Assembly: GCF_023518235.1 (NCBI RefSeq)
Contig: NZ_CP090423.1
Location: forward strand, 2,108,001 to 2,172,000
Length of the DNA stretch: 64,000 bases
Source: Stenotrophomonas maltophilia
GTDB lineage: Bacteria > Pseudomonadota > Gammaproteobacteria > Xanthomonadales > Xanthomonadaceae
Direction of reading: 5' to 3'
Made by a program: the position numbers and the translations under genes. This document shows, piece by piece, positions 31,605 to 39,939 of this stretch (positions within the stretch are counted from its first letter, which is position 1; the number at the start of each line of letters is the position of its first letter). Under the pieces are notes generated by a model. The model did not search any database. It was not told the DNA's origin and worked only from the letters and a program-made list of their open reading frames with translations.

Positions 31605-31784
31605 ATGAGTGAGAAGAAAGCCTATCCGCTGCGCATCAATGCCGAGGTCCTGGCCGCGGCACAGCGCTGGGCTGACGACGAGCTGCGCAGCCTCAACGCG
31701 CAGATCGAATACGTACTGCGCGACGCATTGCGCAAGGCAGGGCGCCTGCCAAAACCGAAGACATCAGCCGAGGACAAGGAATGA
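31605..31784 (+). CDS. Small ribbon-helix-helix (Arc-like) protein
   Basis: 59 residues, starting [20 protein letters not shown], with the beta strand (YPLRIN) and two helices typical of Arc/MetJ-type DNA-binding proteins ([18 protein letters not shown]). The sequence [12 protein letters not shown] is the usual second-helix signature. RBS AGGAG is at 31594-31598. It lies between the SPFH gene and the DUF4177 gene, which it overlaps by 4 nt. It may repress its own operon through the palindrome at 30631-30647, or act as an antitoxin-like protein without a recognised toxin. Confidence 0.85.
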   Translation: MSEKKAYPLRINAEVLAAAQRWADDELRSLNAQIEYVLRDALRKAGRLPKPKTSAEDKE

Positions 31785-31963
31785 TGAGCACGCGTTGGAG
31801 CTACCAGACCGTTGAAGTGAAGACCACGATGATGGGCGTCCTCAAGGCCGAGGACATCCAGAGCGAGCTGACCCGCCAGGGCATGCTCGGCTGGGAGCTG
31901 GTCAACATCATCATCCCGGCGCCGATGCGCCCGGCCATGCTGGTCTTCAAGAAGGAGCAGTAA
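31781..31963 (+). CDS. DUF4177 small protein
   Basis: 60 residues ([19 protein letters not shown]). The pattern YQTVEV...LTRQGMLGWELVNII...FKKEQ matches the DUF4177 family, a small alpha/beta fold of unknown role. ATG overlaps the preceding TGA, and the next gene starts 3 nt after its stop. Confidence 0.85.
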   Translation: MMSTRWSYQTVEVKTTMMGVLKAEDIQSELTRQGMLGWELVNIIIPAPMRPAMLVFKKEQ

Positions 31964-31965
31964 CC

Positions 31966-33255
31966 ATGACCGCGCAACGCAGAGCGCTGATGCTGTCACT
32001 GGCCCTGCTCACCGGCCCCGCCCTGGCCGCCGAACCGCAGCAGGTCGCCAACCAGCTGCTGGATCACCTGCAGGCTGGCCAGATTGCCGATGCCGAAGCG
32101 ATGCTGACCGCGCAGATGGCCCAGGCCGTGCCCGCCGACCGGCTCGGCGTGCTGTGGAAGTCGCTGGGCACCCTGCAGCAGCGAGGTGCCGCCGAAGTGA
32201 GCACGCAGCAGGGCATGCACCTGGTGGTGGTGCCGCTGCAGTTCGCCAGCGGCCGGGTCGTCGCGCAGGTGGCAGTGGATGCACAGGACAAGGTGGCCGG
32301 CCTGATGCTGCGCCCGGCTCCGGCGGCCAAGGCAGCGCCGCCGCCCGCCGATGCGAACTATGGCGAGAGTGAATTCAGCGTGCCGCAGCCGCGCGGCGCA
32401 CTACCGGGCACGCTGGCGCTGCCCAACGGCAAGGGTCCGTTCCCGGCGGTGGTCCTTGTGCATGGCTCGGGGCCGCAGGACCGCGATGAGACGATCGGCG
32501 GCAACCGCCCGTTCCTGGATATCGCCCGCGGCCTGGCCAGCCAGGGCATCGTCGTGCTGCGCTTCGACAAACGCACCTTCGCCCGCCCGCAGGATTTCCA
32601 GGGCGGCACGTTCACCGTTGATGACGAAACCACCGACGATGCCGTGGCCGCGCTGACCGCACTGGCTGCCGACCCGCGCATCGACGGGCGCCGCGTGTTC
32701 GTACTCGGCCACAGCCAGGGCGGCATGCTCGCCCCGCGCATTGCCCGGCACTGGCCGCAGGCGCGTGGCGCGATCCTGTGGGCGGCGCCGGCACGCACGC
32801 TGCTGGACCTGCTGCCGGAACAGAACCGCTACCTGCTGGGCCTGGACGGTGACATCACTGCGTCGGAGCAGGCCTTCCTGGAGGCGCTCGACAGGCAGAT
32901 CGCCGCCGCACGGGGCACCGCGCCGGTGGCCGCCAGCGAGCTGCCGCTGGGAGTGCCGCAGTCATTCTGGAAAAGCATCGAAGCCGTTGATGCACGCGCC
33001 GATGCACAGGCACTGCGCACGCCGCTGCTGATGCTGCACGGCGGCCGCGACTTCCAGGTGCCGGACACCGACTGGATGCTTTGGCAGAAGGCGCTGGCCA
33101 CCCGCAACAACGTGCAGTGGCGCACGTATCCGGCCCTGAACCATATCGGCATTGCCGGCACTGGCCGCAGCTCGCTGCAGGAGTACACGCAACCGGGCCA
33201 TGTCGATGCAACGCTGATCGATGACGTGGCCACGTGGATAAAGGCACAGCGATGA
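31966..33255 (+). CDS. Secreted alpha/beta hydrolase with N-terminal DUF3887-like domain
   Basis: 429 residues with a signal peptide (MTAQRRALMLSLALLTGPALA). Residues 25-105 form a small alpha/beta domain (VANQLLDHLQAGQIADAEA) like DUF3887. From about 140 it is a serine hydrolase: oxyanion segment VLVHGSGPQDRDE, nucleophile elbow VLGHSQGGM with Ser250, acid in LHGGRDFQVP and His in ALNHIG. An esterase or peptidase of the periplasm is likely. Coupled to its neighbours by a 3-nt gap and a 4-nt overlap. Confidence 0.85.
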   Translation: MTAQRRALMLSLALLTGPALAAEPQQVANQLLDHLQAGQIADAEAMLTAQMAQAVPADRLGVLWKSLGTLQQRGAAEVSTQQGMHLVVVPLQFASGRVVAQVAVDAQDKVAGLMLRPAPAAKAAPPPADANYGESEFSVPQPRGALPGTLALPNGKGPFPAVVLVHGSGPQDRDETIGGNRPFLDIARGLASQGIVVLRFDKRTFARPQDFQGGTFTVDDETTDDAVAALTALAADPRIDGRRVFVLGHSQGGMLAPRIARHWPQARGAILWAAPARTLLDLLPEQNRYLLGLDGDITASEQAFLEALDRQIAAARGTAPVAASELPLGVPQSFWKSIEAVDARADAQALRTPLLMLHGGRDFQVPDTDWMLWQKALATRNNVQWRTYPALNHIGIAGTGRSSLQEYTQPGHVDATLIDDVATWIKAQR

Positions 33256-33845
33256 ACGGCAGCGACCCGAAGCGCTTCGACGTGGCGGAGAGCTCGCCCT
33301 TCCGCGTGCTGTGGGTGGTCCTGCCGCTAATGCTGGCCTTTGCCATCAGCGTCTACGCACAGTTGCACACGGTGCGTGCCAACGCGCCGTGGATGGAGGT
33401 GACCCTGTCACCGCCGTGGTTCCGGATGGGCGGCAGCGCGGCATGGAGCCTGGTGGTGATCGCCGCGCTCGGCATCGGGCTGGGCCTGGCCTTCTTCCGG
33501 CGCCGGGTGGAGTTCGATGGCAGCGTGCTGGACGTCCGTTCAACGATGTACCGGCGTCGCGTGCCGGTGGCGCAGCTGAAGCTGGACCGCGCCGAAGTGG
33601 TCGATCTCGGCCGTGACCGGCGCTACGCCATCCGCTTCAAGACCAACGGCTATTCGATGCCGGGGTTCCATTCCGGCCATTTCCGCCTGCAGGGCGGCGG
33701 CAAGGGCTTTGCCCTGGTGACCGACCGCAGCCGCGTGCTGGTGCTGCCGGTGCGCGATGGCAGCACGCTGCTGCTCAGCCTGGAACGGCCGCAGGCGCTG
33801 CTGGACGCCCTGCGCAAGGTGGCCGTGACCGTGCCACGGCAGTAA
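33252..33845 (+). CDS. Two-helix membrane protein with PH-like domain
   Basis: 197 residues. Helices lie at about 18-36 (VLWVVLPLMLAFAISVYA) and 65-82 (AWSLVVIAALGIGLGLAFF). The remaining part (EFDGSVLDVRSTMYRRRVPV, RYAIRFKTNGYSMPGFHSGH) resembles bacterial PH (bPH) domains that follow membrane helices. Function unknown. ATG overlaps the hydrolase TGA. Confidence 0.75.
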   Translation: MNGSDPKRFDVAESSPFRVLWVVLPLMLAFAISVYAQLHTVRANAPWMEVTLSPPWFRMGGSAAWSLVVIAALGIGLGLAFFRRRVEFDGSVLDVRSTMYRRRVPVAQLKLDRAEVVDLGRDRRYAIRFKTNGYSMPGFHSGHFRLQGGGKGFALVTDRSRVLVLPVRDGSTLLLSLERPQALLDALRKVAVTVPRQ

Positions 33846-33854
33846 GCTGCGGCG

Positions 33855-34664
33855 ATGCAACGACGCCCGCCCCTGCTGATCAATACCGAGGCCATCGAAG
33901 CATGGCCGGCCGGCCTGCTGCGCGCGCGCAGCAACCTCGATGCGCGCCTGCTGGCGCGGGCGCACTGGGTACTGCGGCGCAAGCGCGATGGCCGCTACCT
34001 GGCAGCCGTGCTGGTGCACGGGGTACATGCCATGGTGCCGCGGCTGGCGCGCGAGCCGGGCGTGGAGGAAGCGCTGTCACTGCTGGATGCGCCGCTGGCA
34101 CGGCCGTTCGCCGCGACGCTGGAAGAACAGTGGCTGGCGCTGGCCGGTCTGCAGCAGCGCCTGCAGCAGCTCGGCCTGGACCCGCAGCGTTACGCCGACG
34201 ACAGTGGCCTGCCGCTGGAACCTGAGCCCTGCCTGCTGCATCTGGCCGGCCACGACCGGTTCGGCCGCCCGCTGTGGCTGCGCCGTGGCGCGGCACAAGG
34301 CTGGCGACGGATGCGCGTGCATGCCGCGCGGGAGGGCGTTGCGCTGGATGCCATTTCCGGTTTCCGCAGCCACGCCTATCAGCTGGGCATCTTCGAACGA
34401 AAGCGCGCTCGCGGGCTGAGCGTGGCCGACATCCTGAAGGTCAATGCGGCACCGGGCTTCAGCGAGCACCACAGCGGCCATGCACTGGATATCGGCACGC
34501 CCGGGGACGCGCCCGCCGAGGAATCGTTCGAAGCGACCGACGCATTCGCCTGGCTGCAGGCCCATGCCGGTGAACACGGCTTCCAGCTGAGCTACCCGCG
34601 CGATAACCCGCACGGCATCGTCTACGAGCCGTGGCACTGGTGCTGGAAGCCGGCCAACGGCTGA
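33855..34664 (+). CDS. VanY-family D-alanyl-D-alanine carboxypeptidase-like protein
   Basis: 269 residues. The C-terminal 130 residues carry the LAS/VanY zinc-peptidase pattern: ISGFRSHAYQLGIFERKR, GFSEHHSGHALDIGTPG with His/Asp zinc ligands, and YEPWHWCWKP with the last His. It should cut the D-Ala-D-Ala end of peptidoglycan stems. No clear signal peptide is present at MQRRPPLLINTEA, which is odd for a cell-wall enzyme, so it may act on soluble precursors or be exported in another way. Nine nt after the PH-like gene. Confidence 0.85.
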   Translation: MQRRPPLLINTEAIEAWPAGLLRARSNLDARLLARAHWVLRRKRDGRYLAAVLVHGVHAMVPRLAREPGVEEALSLLDAPLARPFAATLEEQWLALAGLQQRLQQLGLDPQRYADDSGLPLEPEPCLLHLAGHDRFGRPLWLRRGAAQGWRRMRVHAAREGVALDAISGFRSHAYQLGIFERKRARGLSVADILKVNAAPGFSEHHSGHALDIGTPGDAPAEESFEATDAFAWLQAHAGEHGFQLSYPRDNPHGIVYEPWHWCWKPANG

Positions 34665-34699
34665 GGTGGCGCCGAGCCATGCTCGGCTGCACTTGTCGA

Positions 34700-34722
34700 A
34701 GTCGAGCATGGCTCGACTCTAC
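34700..34722. repeat. SMAG variant palindrome
   Basis: Read on the minus strand GTAGA is followed by GTCGAGC-cat-GCTCGAC. A second half-related stem (GCCGAGC-cat-GCTCGGC) lies just upstream at 34671-34687. Both sit between convergent genes. Confidence 0.7.
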
Positions 34723-34745
34723 AAATGCGCGAGCCCGGCGCTGGC

Positions 34746-35117
34746 TCAACGACGCAACGCATTGATCGCCAGCAATACCCATCCGGCCATCATGCTGGTG
34801 CCGCCGATCGGCGCCATCCGCGTCGGCCACTGCCACAACGCACCACCGACCAGGCTGCCGGAGAACAGCAGCACGCCCAGCAGCAGCACATACAGCGCCA
34901 GGTGTGCGATCGCCCCCTGTGCGCGCGGCCCGAGCGCCACCAGCACCGCACCATGCGCGAACGCATACAGCGCTGCCATGTTCAGATGCTGCTGCGCCAG
35001 CGGATCGGCCACGCCATGCGAGGCATAGGCAGACAGGCCGATCGAGGCCGCGGCCAACAGCGCGCCCAGGCAGGCCAGCAGGGAGGGCTTACGTGCGCGG
35101 CGTTCCAGATTGAACAT
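34746..35117 (-). CDS. DUF423 small membrane protein
   Basis: 123 residues with four predicted helices. The YgdD/DUF423 pattern is visible (LGALLAAASIGLSAYASHGV, HLNMAALYAFAHGAVLVAL, GSLVGGALWQWPTRMAPIGG). The inner-membrane function is unknown. It lies downstream of the SRPBCC gene but is separated from it by a terminator. Confidence 0.85.
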   Translation of the reverse strand: MFNLERRARKPSLLACLGALLAAASIGLSAYASHGVADPLAQQHLNMAALYAFAHGAVLVALGPRAQGAIAHLALYVLLLGVLLFSGSLVGGALWQWPTRMAPIGGTSMMAGWVLLAINALRR

Positions 35118-35161
35118 GAGGGCTCCTTGCGCAGCGCCGCTTGCCGGGCGCCGGATGAAAA

Positions 35162-35190
35162 AAAACGCGCCGCAATGAGCGGCGCGTTTT
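35162..35190 (-). terminator. Rho-independent terminator of the SRPBCC-domain gene
   Basis: AAAACGCGCCGC-aatga-GCGGCGCGTTTT, 12-bp arms. On the minus strand a run of eight T follows. It lies 32 nt after the stop at 35222. Confidence 0.92.
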
Positions 35191-35221
35191 CGTGTCCAAC
35201 ATTACATGGGCCAGCCGAAGC

Positions 35222-36295
35222 TTACTTGACGGCCCAGTAGATGTCGTAGGTACCTTCCGGGGTGAACGACTTGTCGATGCCGTCCTTCCAGGATTCATAC
35301 GGACGGTCGATGACTTCGTTGCCCGAGGTCACGGCCCAGGCACGCAGGCCATTGCGGGCCACGTCCAGACCTGCCATGTGGCCGGTGTAGGCCGCATGCG
35401 CCGAACGGTGCGGAGCCACGTGCAGGTACTTGACCGGAGCGCCGCCGTCGATCTTGACGGTCAGGGCTTCAGCGGTGGCACCCTCAGCACCCTTCTTCTT
35501 CACCGGCTGGGCGATGTCGAAGGCGTACTTCTCCTGACCGAAGTCGGTGGTGATGATGCGGAACGGGCCAGCGGCTTCAAGGCCATTGGCCTCCATCACG
35601 CGCTTGATCCACTCCTGGTTGTCCTTGATGGACTTGGTGATGGTGTCCTGGCCACGATCGACGTTACCGGCGTTGACCACCAGCAGATCCTCGGCCGGCA
35701 CTTCAACAATGGCCAGATCGGTCAGCGGCGCTTCCGGGGTGCGGTAGTCGACGTTCGGGACGGTGGCGAGCATGTTGGCCATGCGCGACAGACCCATCTT
35801 GATGTCGTCGCCGATCTGGCGGCTGACATACAGGCCGGCATAACGGCCGAACAGGTCGAAACCGTACTTCACCGAGTAGTCCTGGGTGATCTTGACGTTA
35901 CGGCCACCCTTGCCGGTCGGCTCCAGCGTGAAGGTGGTGACCTTGTCGTGACCCTTGGTGGCGTCTTCGATGGCGATCGCAACGCGCTTGTTCTCTTCGG
36001 CGTCGGTGATCTTCCAGGAACCGGTGCCCAGGTCCTTGGAGGTGAAGTCGAGGGTGGCGCCCTTGCCGGAGGCCGGGCCGGACAGCTTCAGTTCAACGGC
36101 GGGATCGCGCAGTACCAGCGGGTTCCAGTCCTTGAAGCGGCGCAGGCTGCTGACCGTGTCGTACACGATCGTCATCTTGCGGTTGGTCTCGATGCTTTCG
36201 GTGATGTGACGCTCGCCCGGCAGACACACGCCAATGATGACGAACAGGCCAGCCACGATCCCCAAGGCGATCAGGAACTCGATAATACGGGTCAT
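35222..36295 (-). CDS. Membrane-anchored SRPBCC-GyrI-like two-domain protein
   Basis: 357 residues. One N-terminal membrane helix (IIEFLIALGIVAGLFVIIG) anchors the protein. Residues about 35-175 look like an SRPBCC/START-like ligand pocket (VYDTVSSLRRFKDWNPLVLR, GTGSWKITDAEENKRVAIAI). Residues about 190-356 look like a GyrI-like effector-binding domain (HVAPHRSAHAAYTGHMAG, DRPYESWKDGIDKSF, ending TYDIYWAVK). A small-molecule binding role near the membrane is likely; the ligand is unknown. Single-gene unit. Confidence 0.8.
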   Translation of the reverse strand: MTRIIEFLIALGIVAGLFVIIGVCLPGERHITESIETNRKMTIVYDTVSSLRRFKDWNPLVLRDPAVELKLSGPASGKGATLDFTSKDLGTGSWKITDAEENKRVAIAIEDATKGHDKVTTFTLEPTGKGGRNVKITQDYSVKYGFDLFGRYAGLYVSRQIGDDIKMGLSRMANMLATVPNVDYRTPEAPLTDLAIVEVPAEDLLVVNAGNVDRGQDTITKSIKDNQEWIKRVMEANGLEAAGPFRIITTDFGQEKYAFDIAQPVKKKGAEGATAEALTVKIDGGAPVKYLHVAPHRSAHAAYTGHMAGLDVARNGLRAWAVTSGNEVIDRPYESWKDGIDKSFTPEGTYDIYWAVK

Positions 36296-36529
36296 TCAGA
36301 GAGTCTCCGGGGCCGATCCCACGGCCGGGTTGATTGAAGCGAAGCGCCAATCCTAGCAGGCTTCGCGGGCATTGTTTATCGGGATTGGCGCACCGGTTTC
36401 CCTGCCGGCTGCGTATTTGTATGGACAAAGAGTTCGAAGGGTAACGCATACCGCTACCCGGCATGTAGGGGGGGCCGCCGGCCCGACCCCCGCATGGCCA
36501 CCCAAGTCTTTGTATGAAAACGATTTTCC

Positions 36530-37171
36530 TCAGACCAGCTGAAGTTCGAACGCCTTCAGCACGGCACGGGTCCGGTCGCGCACGCCCAGCTTGGAAAGGA
36601 TGTTGGACACGTGGTTCTTGATGGTGCCCTCGGCCACGCCCAGCGAGTTGGCGATCTCCTTGTTGGAGAAGCCGCTGGCCATCAGGCGCAGGATCTCGGT
36701 CTCGCGGTCGGTCAACGGATCGGGGCGGTCCAGGCTGACGAATTCGTTGCGCATGTGCTCCAGCCCGGACAGCAGGCGCTGGGTCACCGCCGGCTGCACC
36801 AGCGAGCCGCCGTCGGCCACGGTGCGGATGGCACCGACCAGCTGCTCCAGGGTGACGTCCTTGAGCAGGTAGCCCTTCGCACCGGCCTTGAGCCCGGCCA
36901 GCACCAGCTGGTCATCGTCGAAGGTGGTGAGGATGATGGTCGGCGGCAGCTGTTCCTGCCGCGACAGCACCTGCAGCGCTTCCAGACCGGACATCGCCGG
37001 CATGCGCATGTCCATCAGCACCACGTCCGGGCGCACCTGCGGTATCAGCTCGACCGCCTGCCGGCCGTCGCCGGCCTCGGCCACCACTTCGATGCCGTCG
37101 TCGAGCGCCAGCAGGGAGCGGATTCCCTGCCGCACCAGGGTTTGGTCGTCGACCAGGCAGACGCGAATCAT
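36530..37171 (-). CDS. NarL/LuxR-family response regulator
   Basis: 213 residues from MIRVCLVDDQTLVRQ. The receiver domain shows the acidic pair in VDDQ, the phospho-acceptor Asp in VVLMDMRMPAMSG, and Lys in GAKGYLLKDV. The C-terminal LuxR helix-turn-helix is LTDRETEILRLMASGFSNKE. ATG overlaps the stop of the kinase gene, so the two are a co-translated two-component system. Closest in layout to DesR/LiaR-type regulators. Targets unknown. Confidence 0.93.
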   Translation of the reverse strand: MIRVCLVDDQTLVRQGIRSLLALDDGIEVVAEAGDGRQAVELIPQVRPDVVLMDMRMPAMSGLEALQVLSRQEQLPPTIILTTFDDDQLVLAGLKAGAKGYLLKDVTLEQLVGAIRTVADGGSLVQPAVTQRLLSGLEHMRNEFVSLDRPDPLTDRETEILRLMASGFSNKEIANSLGVAEGTIKNHVSNILSKLGVRDRTRAVLKAFELQLV

Positions 37172-38367
37172 CAACGCACTCCTTCAGGAACCTTGGTAAG
37201 GGCCGCCACCAGCACCGTTGCCGGAACCGTCGCGCGTACCCGGAAGCCTTCGCCGGGACGGGTCTCGATCTGCAGCTGGCCACCACATTGTTGCAGGCGC
37301 TCGCGCATCCCGCGCAAGCCGTTGCCCACATTGACCATATCCGCGCCGACACCGTCGTCGCGGGCCTCCACCACCACCCGGTCGGGGGCTTCACGGTACA
37401 CCTTGATCCACAGATGGCGGGCGCCGGCGTGGCGCACCGCGTTGGTGATGATCTCCTGGGTGCAGCGCAGCAGCACGTGCGCCCGCTGCGGGTCTTCCAC
37501 GTTCAGCGGGTCGTCGATCTCCAGCTGGATGTCCAGCGAAGGCACGTTCTCGGTGAGCGGACGCAGCGCCGCGGCCAGATCGATGGCACCGGTCTCGCGC
37601 AGCTGGCTGACCACCTCGCGCACGTTGCCCAGCAGCAGCTTGGCCAGTGCGTGCGAGCGCTTCACGTGCTCCAGCGCCTGGCCCTCGGCCAGGTGTCCGG
37701 CCACTTCCAGGTTCAGGGTCAGCGCGGTCAGCTGATGGCCGAGCAGGTCGTGCAGCTCGCGCGAGATGCGGGTGCGCTCGTTGACGCGCGCACTCTCGGC
37801 CAGCAGGGCCCGGGTCGCGCGCAGTTCGGAGTTCAACCGGCGCTGCTCGTCACGGGCCTCGGTCTGCTGCCGGGCGACCAGGCTGGTCACGAAGATGAAC
37901 ATGGAAAAGCCGCCATACAGCAGCGACTGCATCACCGCCTCGAACAACGGGAAGCGCAGCAGCATGTAGTACACCGGCGCGACGGCCAGCTGGCTGACCA
38001 GCAGCCACAGCACGCCCAGCCGCACCGACAGCATCCACGGAATGACGCCGGCGGCGACCATCATCAGGATGCTGCCCAGGCCCGAACCGCTGAGGAAGCT
38101 GACCCCCAGTGCCGAGACCGTCAGCAGCAACAGCAGGCCACGGTCCAGCCAGCTGGTGTGGCTGTCGCTGCGCAGGATGCGGGTCAACCAGTAGTACGCC
38201 GTGCCGAAGGACAGGTAGGCCACGAACAGCAGGATCGCCCAGCCGCCCATGTCGTTGCGGCTGTGCAGGTTCTCGAACTGCGAATAGGCCAGCGGCAGGC
38301 CGACCATGACCCAGGTGAACAGGCCGGCCAGGCGGAGGACGCGGGTATGGCTGAGGGCTCCCAACAT
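37171..38367 (-). CDS. DesK-like sensor histidine kinase
   Basis: 398 residues. Six predicted membrane helices occupy about 12-170. The HisKA_3 phosphorylation site is RTRISRELHDLLGHQLTAL and the ATPase domain shows IITNAVRHAGARHLW and DDGVGADMVNVGNGLRGM. Its layout matches DesK-type thermosensors/membrane-state sensors. The paired regulator follows with a 1-nt overlap (TGATG). Confidence 0.92.
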   Translation of the reverse strand: MLGALSHTRVLRLAGLFTWVMVGLPLAYSQFENLHSRNDMGGWAILLFVAYLSFGTAYYWLTRILRSDSHTSWLDRGLLLLLTVSALGVSFLSGSGLGSILMMVAAGVIPWMLSVRLGVLWLLVSQLAVAPVYYMLLRFPLFEAVMQSLLYGGFSMFIFVTSLVARQQTEARDEQRRLNSELRATRALLAESARVNERTRISRELHDLLGHQLTALTLNLEVAGHLAEGQALEHVKRSHALAKLLLGNVREVVSQLRETGAIDLAAALRPLTENVPSLDIQLEIDDPLNVEDPQRAHVLLRCTQEIITNAVRHAGARHLWIKVYREAPDRVVVEARDDGVGADMVNVGNGLRGMRERLQQCGGQLQIETRPGEGFRVRATVPATVLVAALTKVPEGVR

Positions 38368-38517
38368 GCCAGCACTCTACGGGCCCGGCCTGCGCGCCGC
38401 ACCCCACGGAAGTCATGCCTGCCCGGTCGCCTGTTCATGCCGCAGCCCACCCCGGGCATGCAATAATCGTGCGCAGGGTCCCTTGATGGACCAACCGCGT
38501 TACCCCACGGAGTCACA

Positions 38518-39114
38518 ATGTCGATTGTCATCCGCGACGTGCGCGAGCACGAGCTCGATTCCGTCCTGGCTTTGAACAACAACGCTGGCCTGGCCATCCT
38601 TCCCCTGGATGCTGCCCGGCTGCGCCTGTTCTATGAAACCGCTGAGTATTTCCGCGTCGCCGAGCGCGACGGCAACCTGGCCGGCTTCCTGATCGGCTTC
38701 GGCAGCGACAGCCAGCACGACAGCAGCAACTTCGCCTGGTTCAAGCAGCAGCTGGACACCCCGTTCTTCTACATCGACCGCATCGTGGTCGCCAGCCGCC
38801 GCCGTGGCGGTGGTGTCGGCCGTGCGTTCTATGCCGACGCGCAGAGCTTTGCCGAGCTGCGCTACCCGCAGATGACCTGCGAAGTCTTCCTCGACCATGG
38901 CGCCGATGCCGCCCTGCTCTTCCATGGCAGCTTCGGTTTCCGCGAGCTGGGCCAGAACACCATGCCGCAGGTCGATGTGCGCGCCAGCATGCTGGCCAAG
39001 GAACTGTGCAGCTACCCGTGGGTGCAGGAGACCTATGGCGGCAAGCTGCCGGATGTGGCATGGACACGCGCCCGGCAGCTGCCGGCGCAGGCACAGCGGC
39101 CGACGGGGACCTGA
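38518..39114 (+). CDS. GNAT-family acetyltransferase
   Basis: 198 residues. The GNAT fold shows GFLIGFGSDSQHDSSNFAW, the acetyl-CoA loop VVASRRRGGGVGRAFYADA and FHGSFGFRELGQ. The substrate is unknown. It is 2 nt upstream of minC, an arrangement that couples it to the cell-division operon. RBS GGAG precedes ATG. Confidence 0.85.
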   Translation: MSIVIRDVREHELDSVLALNNNAGLAILPLDAARLRLFYETAEYFRVAERDGNLAGFLIGFGSDSQHDSSNFAWFKQQLDTPFFYIDRIVVASRRRGGGVGRAFYADAQSFAELRYPQMTCEVFLDHGADAALLFHGSFGFRELGQNTMPQVDVRASMLAKELCSYPWVQETYGGKLPDVAWTRARQLPAQAQRPTGT

Positions 39115-39116
39115 GC

Positions 39117-39902
39117 GTGGCGGTGAATTTCGATTACGAACAGGCCGGTGAACTGAAGATCGGCCAGGTGGGCATCGCCAACCTGCGCATCCGCACCCTT
39201 GATGTCGAACGCCTCGTGCAGGAAATGCGCGAGCGCGTGACCCGCGCGCCGAAGCTGTTCGGCCGCGCTGCAGTGATCCTCGACTTCGGTGGCCTGAGCC
39301 AGGTGCCGGACGTGGCCACCGCGCAGGCGCTGGTGGATGGCCTGCGCAGCGCCGGCGTGCTGCCGGTGGCGCTGGCCTATGGCACCAGTGCGGTCGACCT
39401 GCTCTCGCAGCAGCTCGGCCTGCCGCTGCTGGCCAAGTTCCGCGCCCAGTACGAGCGCGCCGAGGCCGAACCGGCGCCGCCGCCCGCAGCGGAACCCCGC
39501 CGCGCGCCCCGCGCCGAACCGAAGCCGGCCCCGGCCGCGCCGGTGGCCAAGGTGGCCGATGCCGCCGCACCGCAGCCGGGCCGCATGCAGCTGGGCAACG
39601 TGCGTTCGGGCCAGCAGCTGTATGCGGAAAACTGCGACCTGACCGTGATGGCCACCGTCGGCGCCGGCGCCGAAGTCATCGCCGATGGCAGCATCCATAT
39701 CTACGGCACCCTGCGCGGCCGTGCGCTGGCAGGGGCCCAGGGCAACACCGCGGCACGCATCTTCTGCCGTGATTTCCATGCGGAACTGGTGGCCATTGCC
39801 GGCCACTACAAGGTACTGGACGATGTCCCGGACACCCTGCGCGGCAAGGCCGTGCAGGTGTGGCTGGAACAGGACCAGATCAAGATCGCTGCGCTGGACT
39901 GA
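39117..39902 (+). CDS. minC: Septum site-determining protein MinC
   Basis: Inhibitor of FtsZ assembly carried by MinD to the poles. 261 residues, GTG start 2 nt after the GNAT stop. The N-terminal FtsZ-binding domain spans about 1-110 (LPLLAKFRAQYERAEAE ends it). An Ala/Pro-rich linker (about 30 residues, with EPAPPPAAEPRRAPRAEP) is followed by the beta-helix MinD-binding domain (NVRSGQQLYAENCDLTVMA, GSIHIYGTLRGRALAGAQG). Confidence 0.95.
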   Translation: MAVNFDYEQAGELKIGQVGIANLRIRTLDVERLVQEMRERVTRAPKLFGRAAVILDFGGLSQVPDVATAQALVDGLRSAGVLPVALAYGTSAVDLLSQQLGLPLLAKFRAQYERAEAEPAPPPAAEPRRAPRAEPKPAPAAPVAKVADAAAPQPGRMQLGNVRSGQQLYAENCDLTVMATVGAGAEVIADGSIHIYGTLRGRALAGAQGNTAARIFCRDFHAELVAIAGHYKVLDDVPDTLRGKAVQVWLEQDQIKIAALD

Positions 39903-39939
39903 CGCAGCCCCAAATCAATGCAGAACCAGGAGAAGTCCT

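Noticed and set aside
31605..31963. Toxin-antitoxin pair made of the RHH and DUF4177 proteins
   Set aside because: DUF4177 is not a known toxin family and both genes are packed inside a larger operon with SPFH upstream, so an operon regulator is more likely.
36455..36490. Terminator after the LuxR-type regulator
   Set aside because: The GC-rich stretch GGGGGGGCC/GGCCCGACCCCC pairs poorly and has no T-run, so I did not list it.
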